Notes under the pieces: generated by a model | What the model was told of the DNA's origin: nothing | The model's database searches: none | Seen by the model: only the letters and a program-made list of their open reading frames with translations | Origin: Mesobacillus boroniphilus JCM 21738 | GTDB taxonomy: Bacteria > Bacillota > Bacilli > Bacillales > Cytobacillaceae | Length of the DNA stretch: 64,000 nt | Direction of reading: 5' to 3' | Assembly: GCF_000517385.1 (NCBI RefSeq) | Contig: NZ_BAUW01000003.1 | Location: 1-64,000 of the forward strand | Translations under genes and position numbers: made by a program | Shown here: positions 46,450 through 57,043 of the stretch, in pieces | How positions within the stretch are numbered: the stretch's first letter is position 1 | Layout: every line of letters begins with the position of its first letter

Positions 46450-48239
46450 TGATGAGAACTAAACAAATACTGTTTGCTTCGCTGGCGCTGATGATTTTCT
46501 TGCCTTCATTTCTTAGTTATGGAGCTGCAGCAGAAGCTGAAGGAAAAGTTACCTCTAAGGATGAAGTCGTATACGCTACATTAAAATCCAATGGAAAACT
46601 CGATGACATATTTGTCGTCAATACTTTGGAGGTAGCCAAGGCAGGAAAAATAATCGATTATGGGAAGTACAGCAGCGTCAAGAACCTGACTGATCTATCC
46701 GAACTTGATCAGAATGGCCAGGCTGTCCAAATACATGCCCCTGAAGGAAAGTTTTATTATCAGGGAAACATAGAAGACAAAACTGAATTGCCATGGAATA
46801 TTGAGATTTCCTATCTGCTTGATGGACGGGAGGTTGAAGCAACTGAGCTCGCGGGAAAAGAAGGTCATGCAGAAATTAAAATTAATACTTCTGCTAACGA
46901 AAAGGCAGACAGCGTTTATTTTGAGAATTACTTATTGCAAGTTTCCCTGAAACTCTCAAATAGCTATCAAAATATAGAAGCAACTGGGGGTATGGTTGCG
47001 AATGCAGGAAAGAATAAACAAATTACTTTTACTGTCATGCCTGGACAAGAGGAAAGCCTTATTGTGGAAGCGGACGTCACAGATTTTGAGTTCAGCGGCA
47101 TCGATATCGCAGCGGTTCCTTCCACTCTTCCGATCGATACTTCAGAAATGGAGAACATGACCGATGACATGTCAGCATTGTCTGATGCAATCAGTGAATT
47201 GAATAATGGTGTTGGGGACCTGAAGAAAGGTGTTTCGGAACTGAACAATGGCGCAGCAAGCCTGCGTGATGGTTCAGCAAGGTATAAAAACGGCATCAGC
47301 CAGCTTTCCGATTCCTCGGCTGAGTTAACAGGAGCATCCCAATCAATTGGCGATGCATTGAAAAAAATAAGCGCATCATTATCTGGTGATTCTGCCCAGA
47401 TGGACATGACAGGCTTGAGTGAACTGCCAGGCGGACTGACACAGCTCGCAAATGGCATGAATCAAGCAGCTGATGGGCTAATCACTTTGCGTGATAATTA
47501 TGCAATGGCTTATGGAGCTTTGGATGGAGCGATCAAGAAGATCCCAGCTCATCAGCTTTCAGAGGAAGAGATTGCTGGACTACTTAGCAGCGGTGCTGAC
47601 GCAAATGTTGTCAATAAACTGGTTGAGACCTATAAGTCTGCTCAAGAAGTAAAAGTGACATACGCTAATGTACAAGAGGTCTTTGCGGCTGTTGACCCTG
47701 CCTTAAGCAAGGTCAGCGGGTCTGTAAAAGAAATGAGAGGGAATCTAACAGCAATCGCCAACGAACTTTCTGCTTCCCTCGATGAAATGGATATGGGTGC
47801 ACTTGGCGAACTGCAGAAAGGTCTCACGACATTGTCCTCCAATTACGGAGAGTTCCATTCCGGATTGATAAGCTATACAAAAGGAGTAAATGAGTTATCT
47901 TCTTCATATTCGCAGCTGCATTCAGGACTCGCTGGTTTGGCAGATGGTACAGGCGAATTGAATAAAGGAGTCGGCGAACTCCATAACGGAACAAGTGAAT
48001 TACACCAGGAAACGAAGAATCTGCCTGAGCAAATGCAGCAGGAAATCAATGAAATGATCAAGGAATATGATAAATCAGAATTTGAACCTGTTTCCTTCGT
48101 TTCCGCTAAAAACGAGAAAGTGACCTCCGTACAATTCGTAATCAAAACAGAAGCCATTAAAAAAGAAGAGCAAGTGACGAAGAAAGCAAAGACTGAGAAA
48201 AGGAAAGGATTTTGGGATCTTTTATTAGAGTTGTTTTAA
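46446..48239 (+). CDS. Exported coiled-coil protein with YhgE/Pip-like L-x2-G repeats, MMPL partner
   Basis: 597 residues. Signal peptide ILFASLALMIFLPSFLSYGA. Residues about 35-225 form a beta-rich domain. Residues 235-310 and 440-525 are heptad-like repeats (ELNNGVGDLKKGVSELNNGA; LHSGLAGLADGTGELNKGVG), the pattern of YhgE/Pip and YdgH outer regions. The tail is basic and ends FWDLLLELF. Three in-frame ATGs (46446, 46449, 46452) follow GAGGAG. Overlap with the MMPL stop indicates coupling, so the protein probably forms an extracellular extension of that exporter. Confidence 0.82.
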   Translation: MMMRTKQILFASLALMIFLPSFLSYGAAAEAEGKVTSKDEVVYATLKSNGKLDDIFVVNTLEVAKAGKIIDYGKYSSVKNLTDLSELDQNGQAVQIHAPEGKFYYQGNIEDKTELPWNIEISYLLDGREVEATELAGKEGHAEIKINTSANEKADSVYFENYLLQVSLKLSNSYQNIEATGGMVANAGKNKQITFTVMPGQEESLIVEADVTDFEFSGIDIAAVPSTLPIDTSEMENMTDDMSALSDAISELNNGVGDLKKGVSELNNGAASLRDGSARYKNGISQLSDSSAELTGASQSIGDALKKISASLSGDSAQMDMTGLSELPGGLTQLANGMNQAADGLITLRDNYAMAYGALDGAIKKIPAHQLSEEEIAGLLSSGADANVVNKLVETYKSAQEVKVTYANVQEVFAAVDPALSKVSGSVKEMRGNLTAIANELSASLDEMDMGALGELQKGLTTLSSNYGEFHSGLISYTKGVNELSSSYSQLHSGLAGLADGTGELNKGVGELHNGTSELHQETKNLPEQMQQEINEMIKEYDKSEFEPVSFVSAKNEKVTSVQFVIKTEAIKKEEQVTKKAKTEKRKGFWDLLLELF

Positions 48240-48419
48240 GAGGTAGGGGCAGTTCAGGAGACCTGATGAATGGCTTCCGGGACTGTCTCTTTGTTTTTTT
48301 ACCAATTCAGATTGGAATGATGGTTTTAAGGCTGGTAAAAGGGTAAAATTCGATAAGGAAGGCAAAATAATTATGTTAGCGTAAAAAGACAACAGCTGCA
48401 TGGATTGAGGAGGAATATA

Positions 48420-48923
48420 ATGATCAGCGATAAATTGGTAAATGGTTTGGTCGAACAAATGAATTATGAGTTTTATTCTGCGCACGCGTACATGGCAATG
48501 GCTGCGTATTGCTCAGCGGAGAATCTGGACGGTTTTGCGAATTTCTTTTTGGTACAAGCTGAAGAAGAACGCTTCCATGCGATGAAATTTTACAATTTCA
48601 TCAACGATATGGGTGAGCGCGTGACATTCGATGGATTCCACGCTCCATCAAACGACTTCGAGTCTGTTCTTGATGTTTTTGAAAAAGGACTTGAGCACGA
48701 AAAGGAAGTAACGCGCCGCATTTATAATCTTGCAGATATCGCGCTTGATGAGCGCGAACACGCTACGATGACCTTCCTCAAATGGTTCATTGAAGAACAA
48801 GTTGAAGAAGAAGCCCTGTTTGACAGCCTGATTCAAAAGCTCCGCCGCATCGACAAGGACAGCAACGCATTCTTCATGCTCGAAAACGAACTAGCCCAGC
48901 GTTCATTTACTGCACCAGTGTGA
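48420..48923 (+). CDS. ftn: Non-haem ferritin
   Basis: 167 residues. Iron storage cage subunit. Ferroxidase residues visible: Glu in NYEFYSAHAYMAMAAYC, Glu-Glu-x-x-His in AEEERFHAMKFY, and Glu-Gln in FIEEQVEEEALF. The four-helix bundle and length match FtnA. ATG 48420 follows GAGGAGGAA. Upstream (48240-48300) a GGGGCAGTTC/GGGACTGTC hairpin and T run ends the MMPL operon. Confidence 0.92.
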   Translation: MISDKLVNGLVEQMNYEFYSAHAYMAMAAYCSAENLDGFANFFLVQAEEERFHAMKFYNFINDMGERVTFDGFHAPSNDFESVLDVFEKGLEHEKEVTRRIYNLADIALDEREHATMTFLKWFIEEQVEEEALFDSLIQKLRRIDKDSNAFFMLENELAQRSFTAPV

Positions 48924-48939
48924 ACATAAACAGGTACAG

Positions 48940-48972
48940 CAGGATTCCCCGGTTGGGAATCCTGTTTTTTAT
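48940..48972 (+). terminator. Terminator after ferritin
   Basis: CAGGATTCCC pairs with GGGAATCCTG, then TTTTTT. Confidence 0.88.
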
Positions 48973-49005
48973 TTAATAGGAAATTATAGTTTCCTAACCA
49001 ATAAG

Positions 49006-49040
49006 AAAGCCCGCTAACTAATCGTTTAGCGGGCTTTCGC
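49006..49040. terminator. Second hairpin, terminator-like
   Basis: AAAGCCCGCTAA pairs perfectly with TTAGCGGGCTTT. The T run on either strand is only three bases, so activity is uncertain. Confidence 0.6.
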
Positions 49041-49149
49041 TCGTGGTATACGTCCATATAGGAGCATAGCCAATCGATTATACAAAGCAACTTTAGAGAG
49101 ATTACATATTTTGGCATGCTTCTACATCAAGAATGGGAGGAATGAATCA

Positions 49150-51223
49150 GTGAGTAAAGACGGGAAAAATCAAGAGCTAAACGAAAATTCAAAGAATCAG
49201 CAGCTGGACCAGTTCAAATCCGGGCATGACGGAAAAGCAATGACGACTAACCAGGGGCTGCGTGTTTCCGAAGATGAACATTCCTTGAAAGCGGGAGACC
49301 GCGGACCAACATTGATGGAAGACTTCCATTTTCGTGAGAAGATGACCCATTTTGATCATGAGCGTATTCCAGAGCGTGTAGTCCATGCGAGGGGATTTGC
49401 CGCTCACGGCTATTTCCAGGTATACGAGCCAATGGCTGAATATACGAAAGCAGGATTCCTGCAGGATCCGGGCAAAAAGACTCCAGTGTTTGTGCGCTTT
49501 TCAACGGTGGCCGGTTCACGCGGATCAGGTGACACCGTCCGTGATGTCCGGGGTTTCTCTACGAAGTTTTACACAGAAGAAGGGAACTATGATCTTGTCG
49601 GGAACAATATTCCTGTATTCTTCATTCAGGACGCGATTAAATTCCCTGATTTGATCCATGCGGTCAAGCCAGAGCCGCATAATGAAATCCCCCAGGCACA
49701 GTCAGCGCATGACACGTTCTGGGATTTTATCGCGAATAATACGGAGTCTGCGCATATGATTATGTGGCATATTTCAGATCGTGCAATCCTCGCAGCTTCA
49801 GAATGATGGAAGGCTTCGGGGTTCATACATTCAGGTTTGTCAATGAGCAGGGCAAGGCCCGTTTTATAAAATTCCATTGGAAACCAGTACTGGGTGTTCA
49901 TTCACTAATATGGGACGAAGCTCAGAAGCTAGCCGGGAAGGATCCGGACTTCCATCGACGTGACCTTTTTGATGCGATCGAGATGGGAAATTATCCAGAG
50001 TATGAGCTGGGCGTCCAGATGATTGACGAAGAAGATGAATTCAAATTCGATTTCGATGTATTGGATCCTACAAAGATCTGGCCTGAGGAAGAGGTACCGG
50101 TAAAGATCATTGGAAAAATGACGCTGAACCAGAATGTGACCAATTACTTTGCGGAAACAGAACAGGTAGCGTTCCACCCTGGACATGTCGTGCCGGGCAT
50201 CGATTTTTCAAATGATCCGCTTCTTCAGGGGCGGTTGTTCTCCTATACTGATACTCAGCTATCCCGTCTTGGAGGTCCTAACTTCCATGAAATCCCGATC
50301 AACAGGCCAGTTTGCCCGTTCCATAACAACCAGCGCGATGGCATGCACCGGATGACGATTGATCGCGGCCAAGTGGCATATCATAAAAACTCAATGCAGA
50401 ACAACGATCCGAAGCCTTCGCCTGCTAGTGCAGGAGGATATGTACATCACCAGGAAAAAGTGGAAGGACGGAAGGTCCAAGCTCGCAGTGACAGCTTTAA
50501 GGACCATTATTCCCAGGCAACGCTCTTCTGGAACAGCATGTCTGATGTGGAAAAGCAGCATATGATCGAAGCCTTTAGTTTCGAACTCGGAAAAGTGAAG
50601 AGCAAGGATGTGCAGCAGCAGGTGGTTGAGATGCTCGGCAATATCGATACCTTCCTTGCTGAGCAAGTAGCCGAAAGCTTAGGTGCCAAGAATCCGACAA
50701 GCAAACCAGCAGATGTAACCAAGAGTTCGCCGGCATTGAGCCAGATGAATACATCAAAGCTGCCGAATACCAGAAAGGTAGCAATCCTTGCTGATCATGG
50801 CTTTAACGGAGCGGAAGTTCCGGCTTGATGGAAATGCTGAAGATGAGCGGCATTACCGCAGAAATCGTCAGCAAGCAGCTAGGGGTGATCAAGGGTGAGG
50901 ATGGCACTGAGCTTGAAGTGCAGCACACTTTGCTGACCGCCAGCTCTGTCCTGTTTGACGCACTTTATGTTGCCGGTGGGCAGGAAAGCGTAGATAGCTT
51001 GAAGCAGAAAAAGGAAGCAGTCTACTTTGTCGATGAAGCATTCAGCCATTTTAAAACAGTCGGTGCGGGTAAGGAAGCAGCAGAACTCCTGACTGCTGCA
51101 GGTATCGGCTATGAAGGAGTTCCAGGTATCGTTGTTTTTGATAGCGGCAAAGAAGTGACAGTAGACGGCCAGGAATTCATCAAGGCAATAGCTGAACACC
51201 GCCACTGGAATCGGATGGTTTAA
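49150..51223 (+). CDS. katE: Large-subunit catalase, HPII/KatE type (two frame breaks)
   Basis: About 691 residues. Catalytic His in [12 protein letters not shown] and Asn in [10 protein letters not shown]; haem-ligand Tyr in [16 protein letters not shown]. The clade 2 C-terminal flavodoxin/GATase-like domain is present ([15 protein letters not shown] ... [18 protein letters not shown]). GTG 49150 follows GGGAGG by eight bases. Breaks near 49790 ([12 protein letters not shown]; one C lost) and 50815 are single-base. It decomposes hydrogen peroxide, often in stationary phase or spores. Confidence 0.92.
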
Positions 51224-51240
51224 TCATAGAAAGATTAAAA

Positions 51241-51273
51241 AAGAGAAACGGATCCTATCTGTTTCTCTTTTTT
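51241..51273 (+). terminator. Terminator after katE
   Basis: AAGAGAAAC pairs with GTTTCTCTT around GGATCCTATCT, then TTTTTAC. Confidence 0.82.
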
Positions 51274-51293
51274 ACAAAAAGGAGGAAACCATG

Positions 51294-51923
51294 ATGAAGG
51301 TAATCGTAATTGGAGCCCATAGCAGCATCGGAGAGTTTGTTGTCAGCAAGCTCATGGGAAATGGGTATACATCCTGTGCAGTTGTCAGCAGTGAGAATCA
51401 GATCGAGCTGTTAAAAAAGAGGGGAGCTACAGAAGCGGTTCTATATGAAGAGACGATTTTGCCGACGTTATTCCAAGGTTATGATGCCGCCATTTATCTT
51501 ACTGGCATCAATCCAAAGGCCAGAGCTGGCAGAACGGTAATGGTGGACCATGAGTCAGTCATTGAGACAGTGAAAGAGGCGGAAAAACAGGGTGTTAAGC
51601 GATTTGTGATGATGAGTGCCATCATGGCCAATGAAGCGGCAGGTGATGACAGTCGGGAAATTGGAGCGAAAGAGATGCCTGATGAGTTGCTGCGGCAATC
51701 GAATTTGACCTATACCATTATTCAGCCGGGAGCGTTGACAGATAAGCCTGGTGATGGAAAAATATCTGCCGCTGAAACGCTGGATTCGAATGAGCTTGAA
51801 ATTTCCCGTGAGGATATGGCGGAGGTACTCGTCGTGTCGCTTGAAACCGAGGCCGCTTTTAACAAAACATTCGAGGTGGCTAGTGGGGATACTGCTGTAA
51901 ACAAAGCACTTGCTTCATTATAA
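51294..51923 (+). CDS. Atypical short-chain dehydrogenase/NAD(P)-binding protein, YhfK-like
   Basis: 209 residues. Rossmann start VIVIGAHSSIGEFVVSKLMG, then YDAAIYLTGINP and TIIQPGALTDKPGDGKIS, as in YhfK/YwnB-like atypical SDRs. Substrate unknown. AAAAGGAGG precedes the ATG pair at 51291/51294. The next gene starts 15 bases after the stop, so the two are probably co-transcribed. Confidence 0.85.
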   Translation: MKVIVIGAHSSIGEFVVSKLMGNGYTSCAVVSSENQIELLKKRGATEAVLYEETILPTLFQGYDAAIYLTGINPKARAGRTVMVDHESVIETVKEAEKQGVKRFVMMSAIMANEAAGDDSREIGAKEMPDELLRQSNLTYTIIQPGALTDKPGDGKISAAETLDSNELEISREDMAEVLVVSLETEAAFNKTFEVASGDTAVNKALASL

Positions 51924-51938
51924 AAAAGGAGGATTTCA

Positions 51939-53543
51939 ATGGGATTGACGGATTATCTAGTTGTCGGCCTGTTTATCTTCGTAGCTTTGATTATTCTTGT
52001 GCCGGTCATGCTATTTATCTATTTATATATGAAAGACGACAAGCAGAAGCAGCATTCGATATTAAGAAATTTTCCCGTCATTGAAGGTTCGTTATTTTAC
52101 CGAGCATATTGGACCAGAGTTGAGGCAGTATCTATTTGACGGTGATAATGAGGGAAAGCCTTTTTCACGCAAGGAATTTCAGGATGTCGTCAAGGCTGGA
52201 AAGTATAAGGAAAGATTGATAGGATTCGGATCACTTAAGGATTTTGAGGCAGAAGGCTTTTACATCAGAAATACGCTGTTTCCGAAATTGACTGATGAGA
52301 TGAAAGTCGATAATGCCGAGAAAATTAAAACAAGAGTTTACAAGATTGATGGTGAGGGCCTCTTTACAAGAAAGGAACATAGTGAAGAAAAATTGGCCGA
52401 TCCGTATTATTTGCAGGATGATGACGCCGTAGTCATTGGCGAGCATACCTGCCGCTATCCATTCCGTGTGAAAGGCCAGGTAGGCCAGTCGGCAATGAGC
52501 TATGGCGCGCTGGGGGAAAAAGCAATCCAGGCGATGTCCAAAGGCCTGGGACTGGCGGGCGGAACGTGGATGAATTCAGGTGAAGGCGGGCTGTCTGAAC
52601 ATCATCTTGCCGGAAATCCAGATATCATGATGCAGATCGGACCGGACTTGTTTGGTGTGCGTAAGCCAAACGGAGAGTTTTCCTGGGAAGAATTTAAGAA
52701 GAAAAGTGAAATGCCCCAGGTGAAAGCATTTGAAATCAAGCTTGCCCAGGGAGCGAAAACGCGTGGAGGCCATGTTGAAGGGGAAAAGGTCAATGAGGAA
52801 ATCGCCAAAATCAGGCTGGTGGAAGTCGGGAAGACGATTAACAGTCCAAACCGATTTTATGAATTCAGCGATGTTCCTTCGTTGTTTGATTGGATTGAAG
52901 AATTACGCTCGGTTGGGGGCAAACCAGTAGGCATCAAAATTGTTGTTGGTGATATGGACGCGCTTGAAAATATGATTTCTTACATGAAGGAAAGTGAGAA
53001 AGGGCCTGATTTCATTACGGTAGACGGCGGAGAAGGCGGCACCGGAGCAACCTATCAGGAGCTTGCTGACACAGTTGGACTTCCTATCAACTCAGCGCTT
53101 CCTGTTGTGGATGAAATGCTTCGCCAATATGGAATCAGGGACAGAGTGAAGCTGATTGCTTCAGGAAAATTGATCACTCCTGATAAAATCGCAATCGCCC
53201 TGGCAATGGGAGCGGACCTTGTGAATATCGCTCGCGGGATGATGATCAGCGTTGGATGCATCATGGCCCAGGTATGCCACACAAATACATGCCCTGCAGG
53301 TGTAGCGACCACCGATAAGAAGCTGCAGGATGGTCTGGTCGTGGACGAGAAGATGTACAGGGTGGCCAACTATATCATTCACTGCGTGAAGGACTTTACA
53401 ATCTGGCAGCCGCAGCCGGTATCGACAGCCCCACGAAATTTGAACGGAAGCACATTGTCCATAAAGATGAACTCGGACGTGTATCGCCGGTAGAAGATTT
53501 GATCATTGCTGCAAGAAGAACTCAATTGCAGAAGGAAAGTTAA
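51939..53543 (+). CDS. FMN-binding glutamate synthase domain protein, YerD-like (two frame breaks)
   Basis: About 535 residues. One N-terminal transmembrane helix, then the GltS FMN barrel: GQVGQSAMSYGALGEKAIQA, NSGEGGLSEHH, ITVDGGEGGTGATYQEL. The [3Fe-4S] ligands are in CIMAQVCHTNTCPAGVATTD. Breaks near 52085 (FPVIGKVRYFTEHIG; one G lost) and 53398 (DFYNLAAAAG; one T lost). The C-terminus ends RRTQLQKES. Lacks the glutaminase and other GOGAT domains; likely a membrane-attached FMN/Fe-S oxidoreductase of unknown substrate. Confidence 0.88.
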
Positions 53544-53559
53544 AGTGAATAATGTTTAA

Positions 53560-53592
53560 AAGAGCCTGATACATGATATCAGGCTCTTTCTA
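53560..53592 (+). terminator. Terminator after the GltS-like gene
   Basis: AGAGCCTGATA pairs with TATCAGGCTCT, then TTCTAC. Confidence 0.8.
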
Positions 53593-53631
53593 CGCTTTAT
53601 AAGAAAGTATAAACTTTTTACACTTTGATTA

Positions 53632-53740
53632 GTGTCTAGCTCCTCGAGACGCTTCGGTCCGACCAATGAAGTCAAAGAGCGACTTCACTGGTCGGCCCTC
53701 CAGCGCTTGTCGGGGCTGACCAAGGCGCTTGCGCTTTTCT
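53632..53740. repeat. Most complete copy of the Bacillaceae interspersed repeat
   Basis: About 109 bases beginning GTGTCTAGCTCCTCGAGACG and ending GCGCTTGCGCTTTTCT. It is internally complementary: GGTCCGACCAATGAAGTC against GACTTCACTGGTCGGCC. Copies or fragments lie at 1, 31385 and 38331. No open frame or insertion-sequence ends are seen. Confidence 0.85.
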
Positions 53741-53873
53741 AATTCATGAGTGATGTCGCAGAAGGGGCTACTTCTGCATAGTACAACAAAAAACACATCT
53801 GTACACATCCAGATTTCAGGGAAGAACCTTGTGTTTATTATAATAGAGTCAAACCGGAGGGAGACTTGATTGT

Positions 53874-54266
53874 ATGAAAATCTACGGCATTACCTTTTTG
53901 ATATTTCTGGTACTTGACAGTGTTTGGCTCGGATTGATTTCACCAAGCCTCTACAAAGAGCAGATTGGTCATTTGCTCGCTCCAGAGGTGAACTGGATTG
54001 CAGCGGCTTTGTTTTATATTCTGTTCATTGCAGGTCTTGCCTATTTTGCTGTGAAACCAGCCATCAGGCAAAATAGCTGGAAAACAGCTCTTAAAAATGG
54101 TGCGTTTTTTGGCCTCGTTTGTTATGCCACATATGATTTGACGAACCAGGCGACATTAAGTGATTGGCCGCTGATGATTACAGCCATTGACTTGATGTGG
54201 GGAACCTTCATTTGTGGAGTTTCTTCATTGTTAAGCTTCTTCATTGCCAGGAGATTTGTCGAGTGA
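53874..54266 (+). CDS. DUF2177-family membrane protein
   Basis: 130 residues, four transmembrane helices: FLIFLVLDSVWLGLISPSLY (first helix with the D-x-x-W-L-G motif) and FFGLVCYATYDLTNQATLSDW. Function unknown. In many bacteria DUF2177 and DUF1295 genes are neighbours, often with cyclopropane-fatty-acid-type genes; here the DUF1295 gene is convergent next door. ATG 53874 follows GGAGGGAG. Confidence 0.85.
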   Translation: MKIYGITFLIFLVLDSVWLGLISPSLYKEQIGHLLAPEVNWIAAALFYILFIAGLAYFAVKPAIRQNSWKTALKNGAFFGLVCYATYDLTNQATLSDWPLMITAIDLMWGTFICGVSSLLSFFIARRFVE

Positions 54267-54274
54267 ATGTAAAG

Positions 54275-54306
54275 AGCCTGCCCACAATTTTATGGGCAGG
54301 CTTTAT
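54275..54306. terminator. Bidirectional terminator between the DUF2177 and DUF1295 genes
   Basis: AGCCTGCCCA pairs with TGGGCAGGCT, then TTATATAA. Confidence 0.8.
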
Positions 54307-54310
54307 ATAA

Positions 54311-55093
54311 TCAGAAGTTAACTTTTTTTGGAAACCAGGGAATGAAAAGATTCGTTTCCTGCTTGTAAATCTGGTATTCCTCGTTCCCGGCATATCTTTT
54401 ATCCAAGAATGGAACTCCGGAAACCTTTAATAGCAATAGATTAATGAACGCTGCACTGAAGAATGCGGTCCAGCCATTTTGCACACCCAGGACAATCAGG
54501 AATATACCCCACCACATCGCCGCTTCGCCAAAATAGTTCGGGTGCCTGCTGTAGCGCCATAATCCGGATTTTAAAATCTCTTCTTTATGTTTCTTTCTCT
54601 TCTTAAAGTGTTCTAGTTGATAATCTCCAATACTCTGGAACAGGAAACCGATTACCCAAACAATCAGTCCAAGGACTGCGAAAATGTCAAAGACGCTTGA
54701 GTCAGCGACATTCACAAGAACAATAGGATAAGCAAGGAGCAGCATGATGGCTCCCTGCATCATAAAGACTCTGAAAAAGGCAATAATCCTGACGTTTTTG
54801 CCCCATTGCTTACGGAAATTGGCATATCGGAAATCCTCTCCTCTGCCAATGGAGCGGATGAGCAGGTGAAGGAAGAGTCGGATTCCCCATAAAGAGACTA
54901 GAGTTAAAACAATGGTTTGTCTTAGGGAATGTTCTCCCTCTGATGCGAAATAGCTGACGAAGGCGATGATGACAAATCCAAGCCCCCAGCCGATATCGAC
55001 AATCGAGTTATCTTTTATTAATTGTGCAATGATGAACATCGTGACCATGAATAGAAAAATTGCGCCGATATTGATTACATATAAGTCCCACAT
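54311..55093 (-). CDS. DUF1295/steroid-5-alpha-reductase-like membrane enzyme
   Basis: 260 residues, seven or so transmembrane segments. The C-terminal reductase/methyltransferase core is clear: GLWRYSRHPNYFGEAAMWWG, with conserved RHPNY and later Y-x2-Y near the end. N-terminal DNSIVDIGWGLGFV is the DUF1295 mark. A lipid or isoprenoid reductase role is likely. ATG 55093 follows AAAGGAG. Confidence 0.85.
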   Translation of the reverse strand: MWDLYVINIGAIFLFMVTMFIIAQLIKDNSIVDIGWGLGFVIIAFVSYFASEGEHSLRQTIVLTLVSLWGIRLFLHLLIRSIGRGEDFRYANFRKQWGKNVRIIAFFRVFMMQGAIMLLLAYPIVLVNVADSSVFDIFAVLGLIVWVIGFLFQSIGDYQLEHFKKRKKHKEEILKSGLWRYSRHPNYFGEAAMWWGIFLIVLGVQNGWTAFFSAAFINLLLLKVSGVPFLDKRYAGNEEYQIYKQETNLFIPWFPKKVNF

Positions 55094-55136
55094 TTTTAAA
55101 AACTCCTTTCATATTTGGGTTTGTCGAAAAGCATTG

Positions 55137-56871
55137 CTACGCTGACTGATCCCTTGCCTGCATGAGCCCGATGACAGGGGATACATTGGCAGTATATAAA
55201 GGGTTGGCTCCAGTCAGGTTCTTCATTTCAACTGCACATAATGCGGCTTTATCTGGGTCGTTTGCGTGAAGTACAACATATTGTGTTATTTGCTTTGTTT
55301 TATCCAAATGGGCAATCATGCTGAACATTTTTTTCAGGTTTGAGTTTCGGAAAAACGTCTTTCCGTAAAGCTTTGATTTGCCCTGTTCATCAACAGAAAC
55401 GATTGGCTTCATTTTTAACATCGTCGCGATCCTTCCTTGCAGTGGGGTAACTCTGCCACCGCGGATCATATGCTTTAATGTTGGGACGCTGACGAGGATT
55501 TCCGTTTTGGCAGTCAATTCTTCTGTCAGTTGAATTAATTCATCCAGGCTTGCTCCTTTGTCAAGCTCTTCAGCGACCGCATGGATTAGCAAGCCATAGG
55601 CACCTGAGAGGGTTTTTGTATTCAGCACGGTGATTTTTTCAGGGTCGACCTGTGCTGCTGCAAGGGTGCAGGATTCAAATGTCCCGCTTAATTCCTTCGA
55701 TACATGTATTGATAAAATATGGTCGTAGTGCTTTGCAAGCTGTTCGTATGTGCGAGTGATTTGCTCAAGGCCCGGCTGAGAGGTTTTAGGTGCTTCTTCA
55801 GCAACTTCCAATCGATTGTAGAAATTTTCAGGTTTCATTGTTACTTTATCCAGATATGGTGACTGATCCATTTCGATTGTAGCGGGCAGCAAATGAATCT
55901 GATGGTGGTCCATGAATTCTTCAGGCAGGTCACAGCTGAGTCGATGACAAGGGCGATTTTTGATTTCCTCGCATGGATGCTCTCGTATTGGCGCTTCATA
56001 TCCTCGACCTTCTGGAAGCTGACAGTGCCAAATGCAGACAGAAGCTCGACGGCTTCGTGCGGTTCATTTGTATGCAAGTGCACCTTCAACTGCTGTTCAT
56101 CCCCGGCGATCACGACAGAATCTCCAAGACTTCCTGCCACCTCTTTTATTTTAGAAGAATCAGAGATTCCTTTGATCATAAACTCTGTGCAATAACGATG
56201 AGAAAGCAGTTCTTCTTTTGAAAAAATATGGTCCTCGAAGGCAGGAATACTTTGTTTGGTCACTATTGATTCGGACTGGTTGTGCGGCTGGATAAGCCCT
56301 TCGAGAAAATAAACGAAACCTTTCGCACCAGAGTCCACCACTTTTCTTCCGCTTACCTCTTCCATTTTCAGCTTCGTTTTCTCAAGAGATTGATAGACGT
56401 GAGGAAGTGAATCGACAATCAATGAAGGCACATTCGTGTGAGCAGCTGCCGTTTCCTTCATGGCTGTCACCCAATCTTTCATTACAGTCAGGACGGTGCC
56501 CTCTTCAGGTGACATAACGGAATCATATGTTTTCCCCGTTGCCAGCTCACAAACTGAAATGAAATCATTTGGGCCATGAATATTTTTAACTGATATTCCA
56601 TTGGCAAAATGAATGAGAAACTGGGAAAAGATCATTCCTGAATTCCCTCTGGATCCTCTTAAGGCAGCCTTTTTCAAAGAGGTGAGGGATTCAGCCGCAT
56701 CATCACTAATATAGGCGTCTTGTAAAATCGTCCTCATCAGATAGGACAGATTGCTGCCGGTATCTCCGTCTGGGACAGGGAAAACATTGATTGCATTCAA
56801 TTCTTCCTGATGTTCAATCACTTTTCGCGAGCCGGAAAAAGCATGTTTAATAACAATTTATGATCAAGCAT
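55137..56871 (-). CDS. DAK2 (FakA-like)-DegV (FakB-like) fusion protein (two frame breaks)
   Basis: About 578 residues. The DhaL/DAK2 kinase domain comes first (INVFPVPDGDTGSNLSYLMR; RGSRGNSGMIFSQFL), then the FakA middle domain (HRYCTEFMIKG ... VKVHLHTNEP-like), and instead of the FakA C-terminus a DegV/EDD lipid-binding domain (VIDSACDLPEEF; HVSKELSGTF; MIRGGRVTPLQG). FakA and FakB phosphorylate fatty acids; here both are joined. Breaks near 56836 (FSGSRKVIEHQ) and 55935 (one T lost in GCTTGT). Start ATG 56871 is set by GGAGGAT. Confidence 0.85.
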
Positions 56872-57043
56872 CGTAAGGTTATCCTCCATTTAAAAAAAGT
56901 TATACATAACTTATACATATATTATACAAAGTTTAGTTATTTGTAAAACCTTTTTTAAATGAACATTTTTTATTCGGGATTTTTCTAACTAGATCAAATA
57001 TGGAATAATAAAAGCAGGCATTTTATAGGGAGGTCTTTTGGCT

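Noticed and set aside
53632-53740. Insertion sequence or tRNA-derived element
   Set aside because: No open frame, no terminal direct duplication, and no tRNA fold. It is best described as a passive interspersed repeat.
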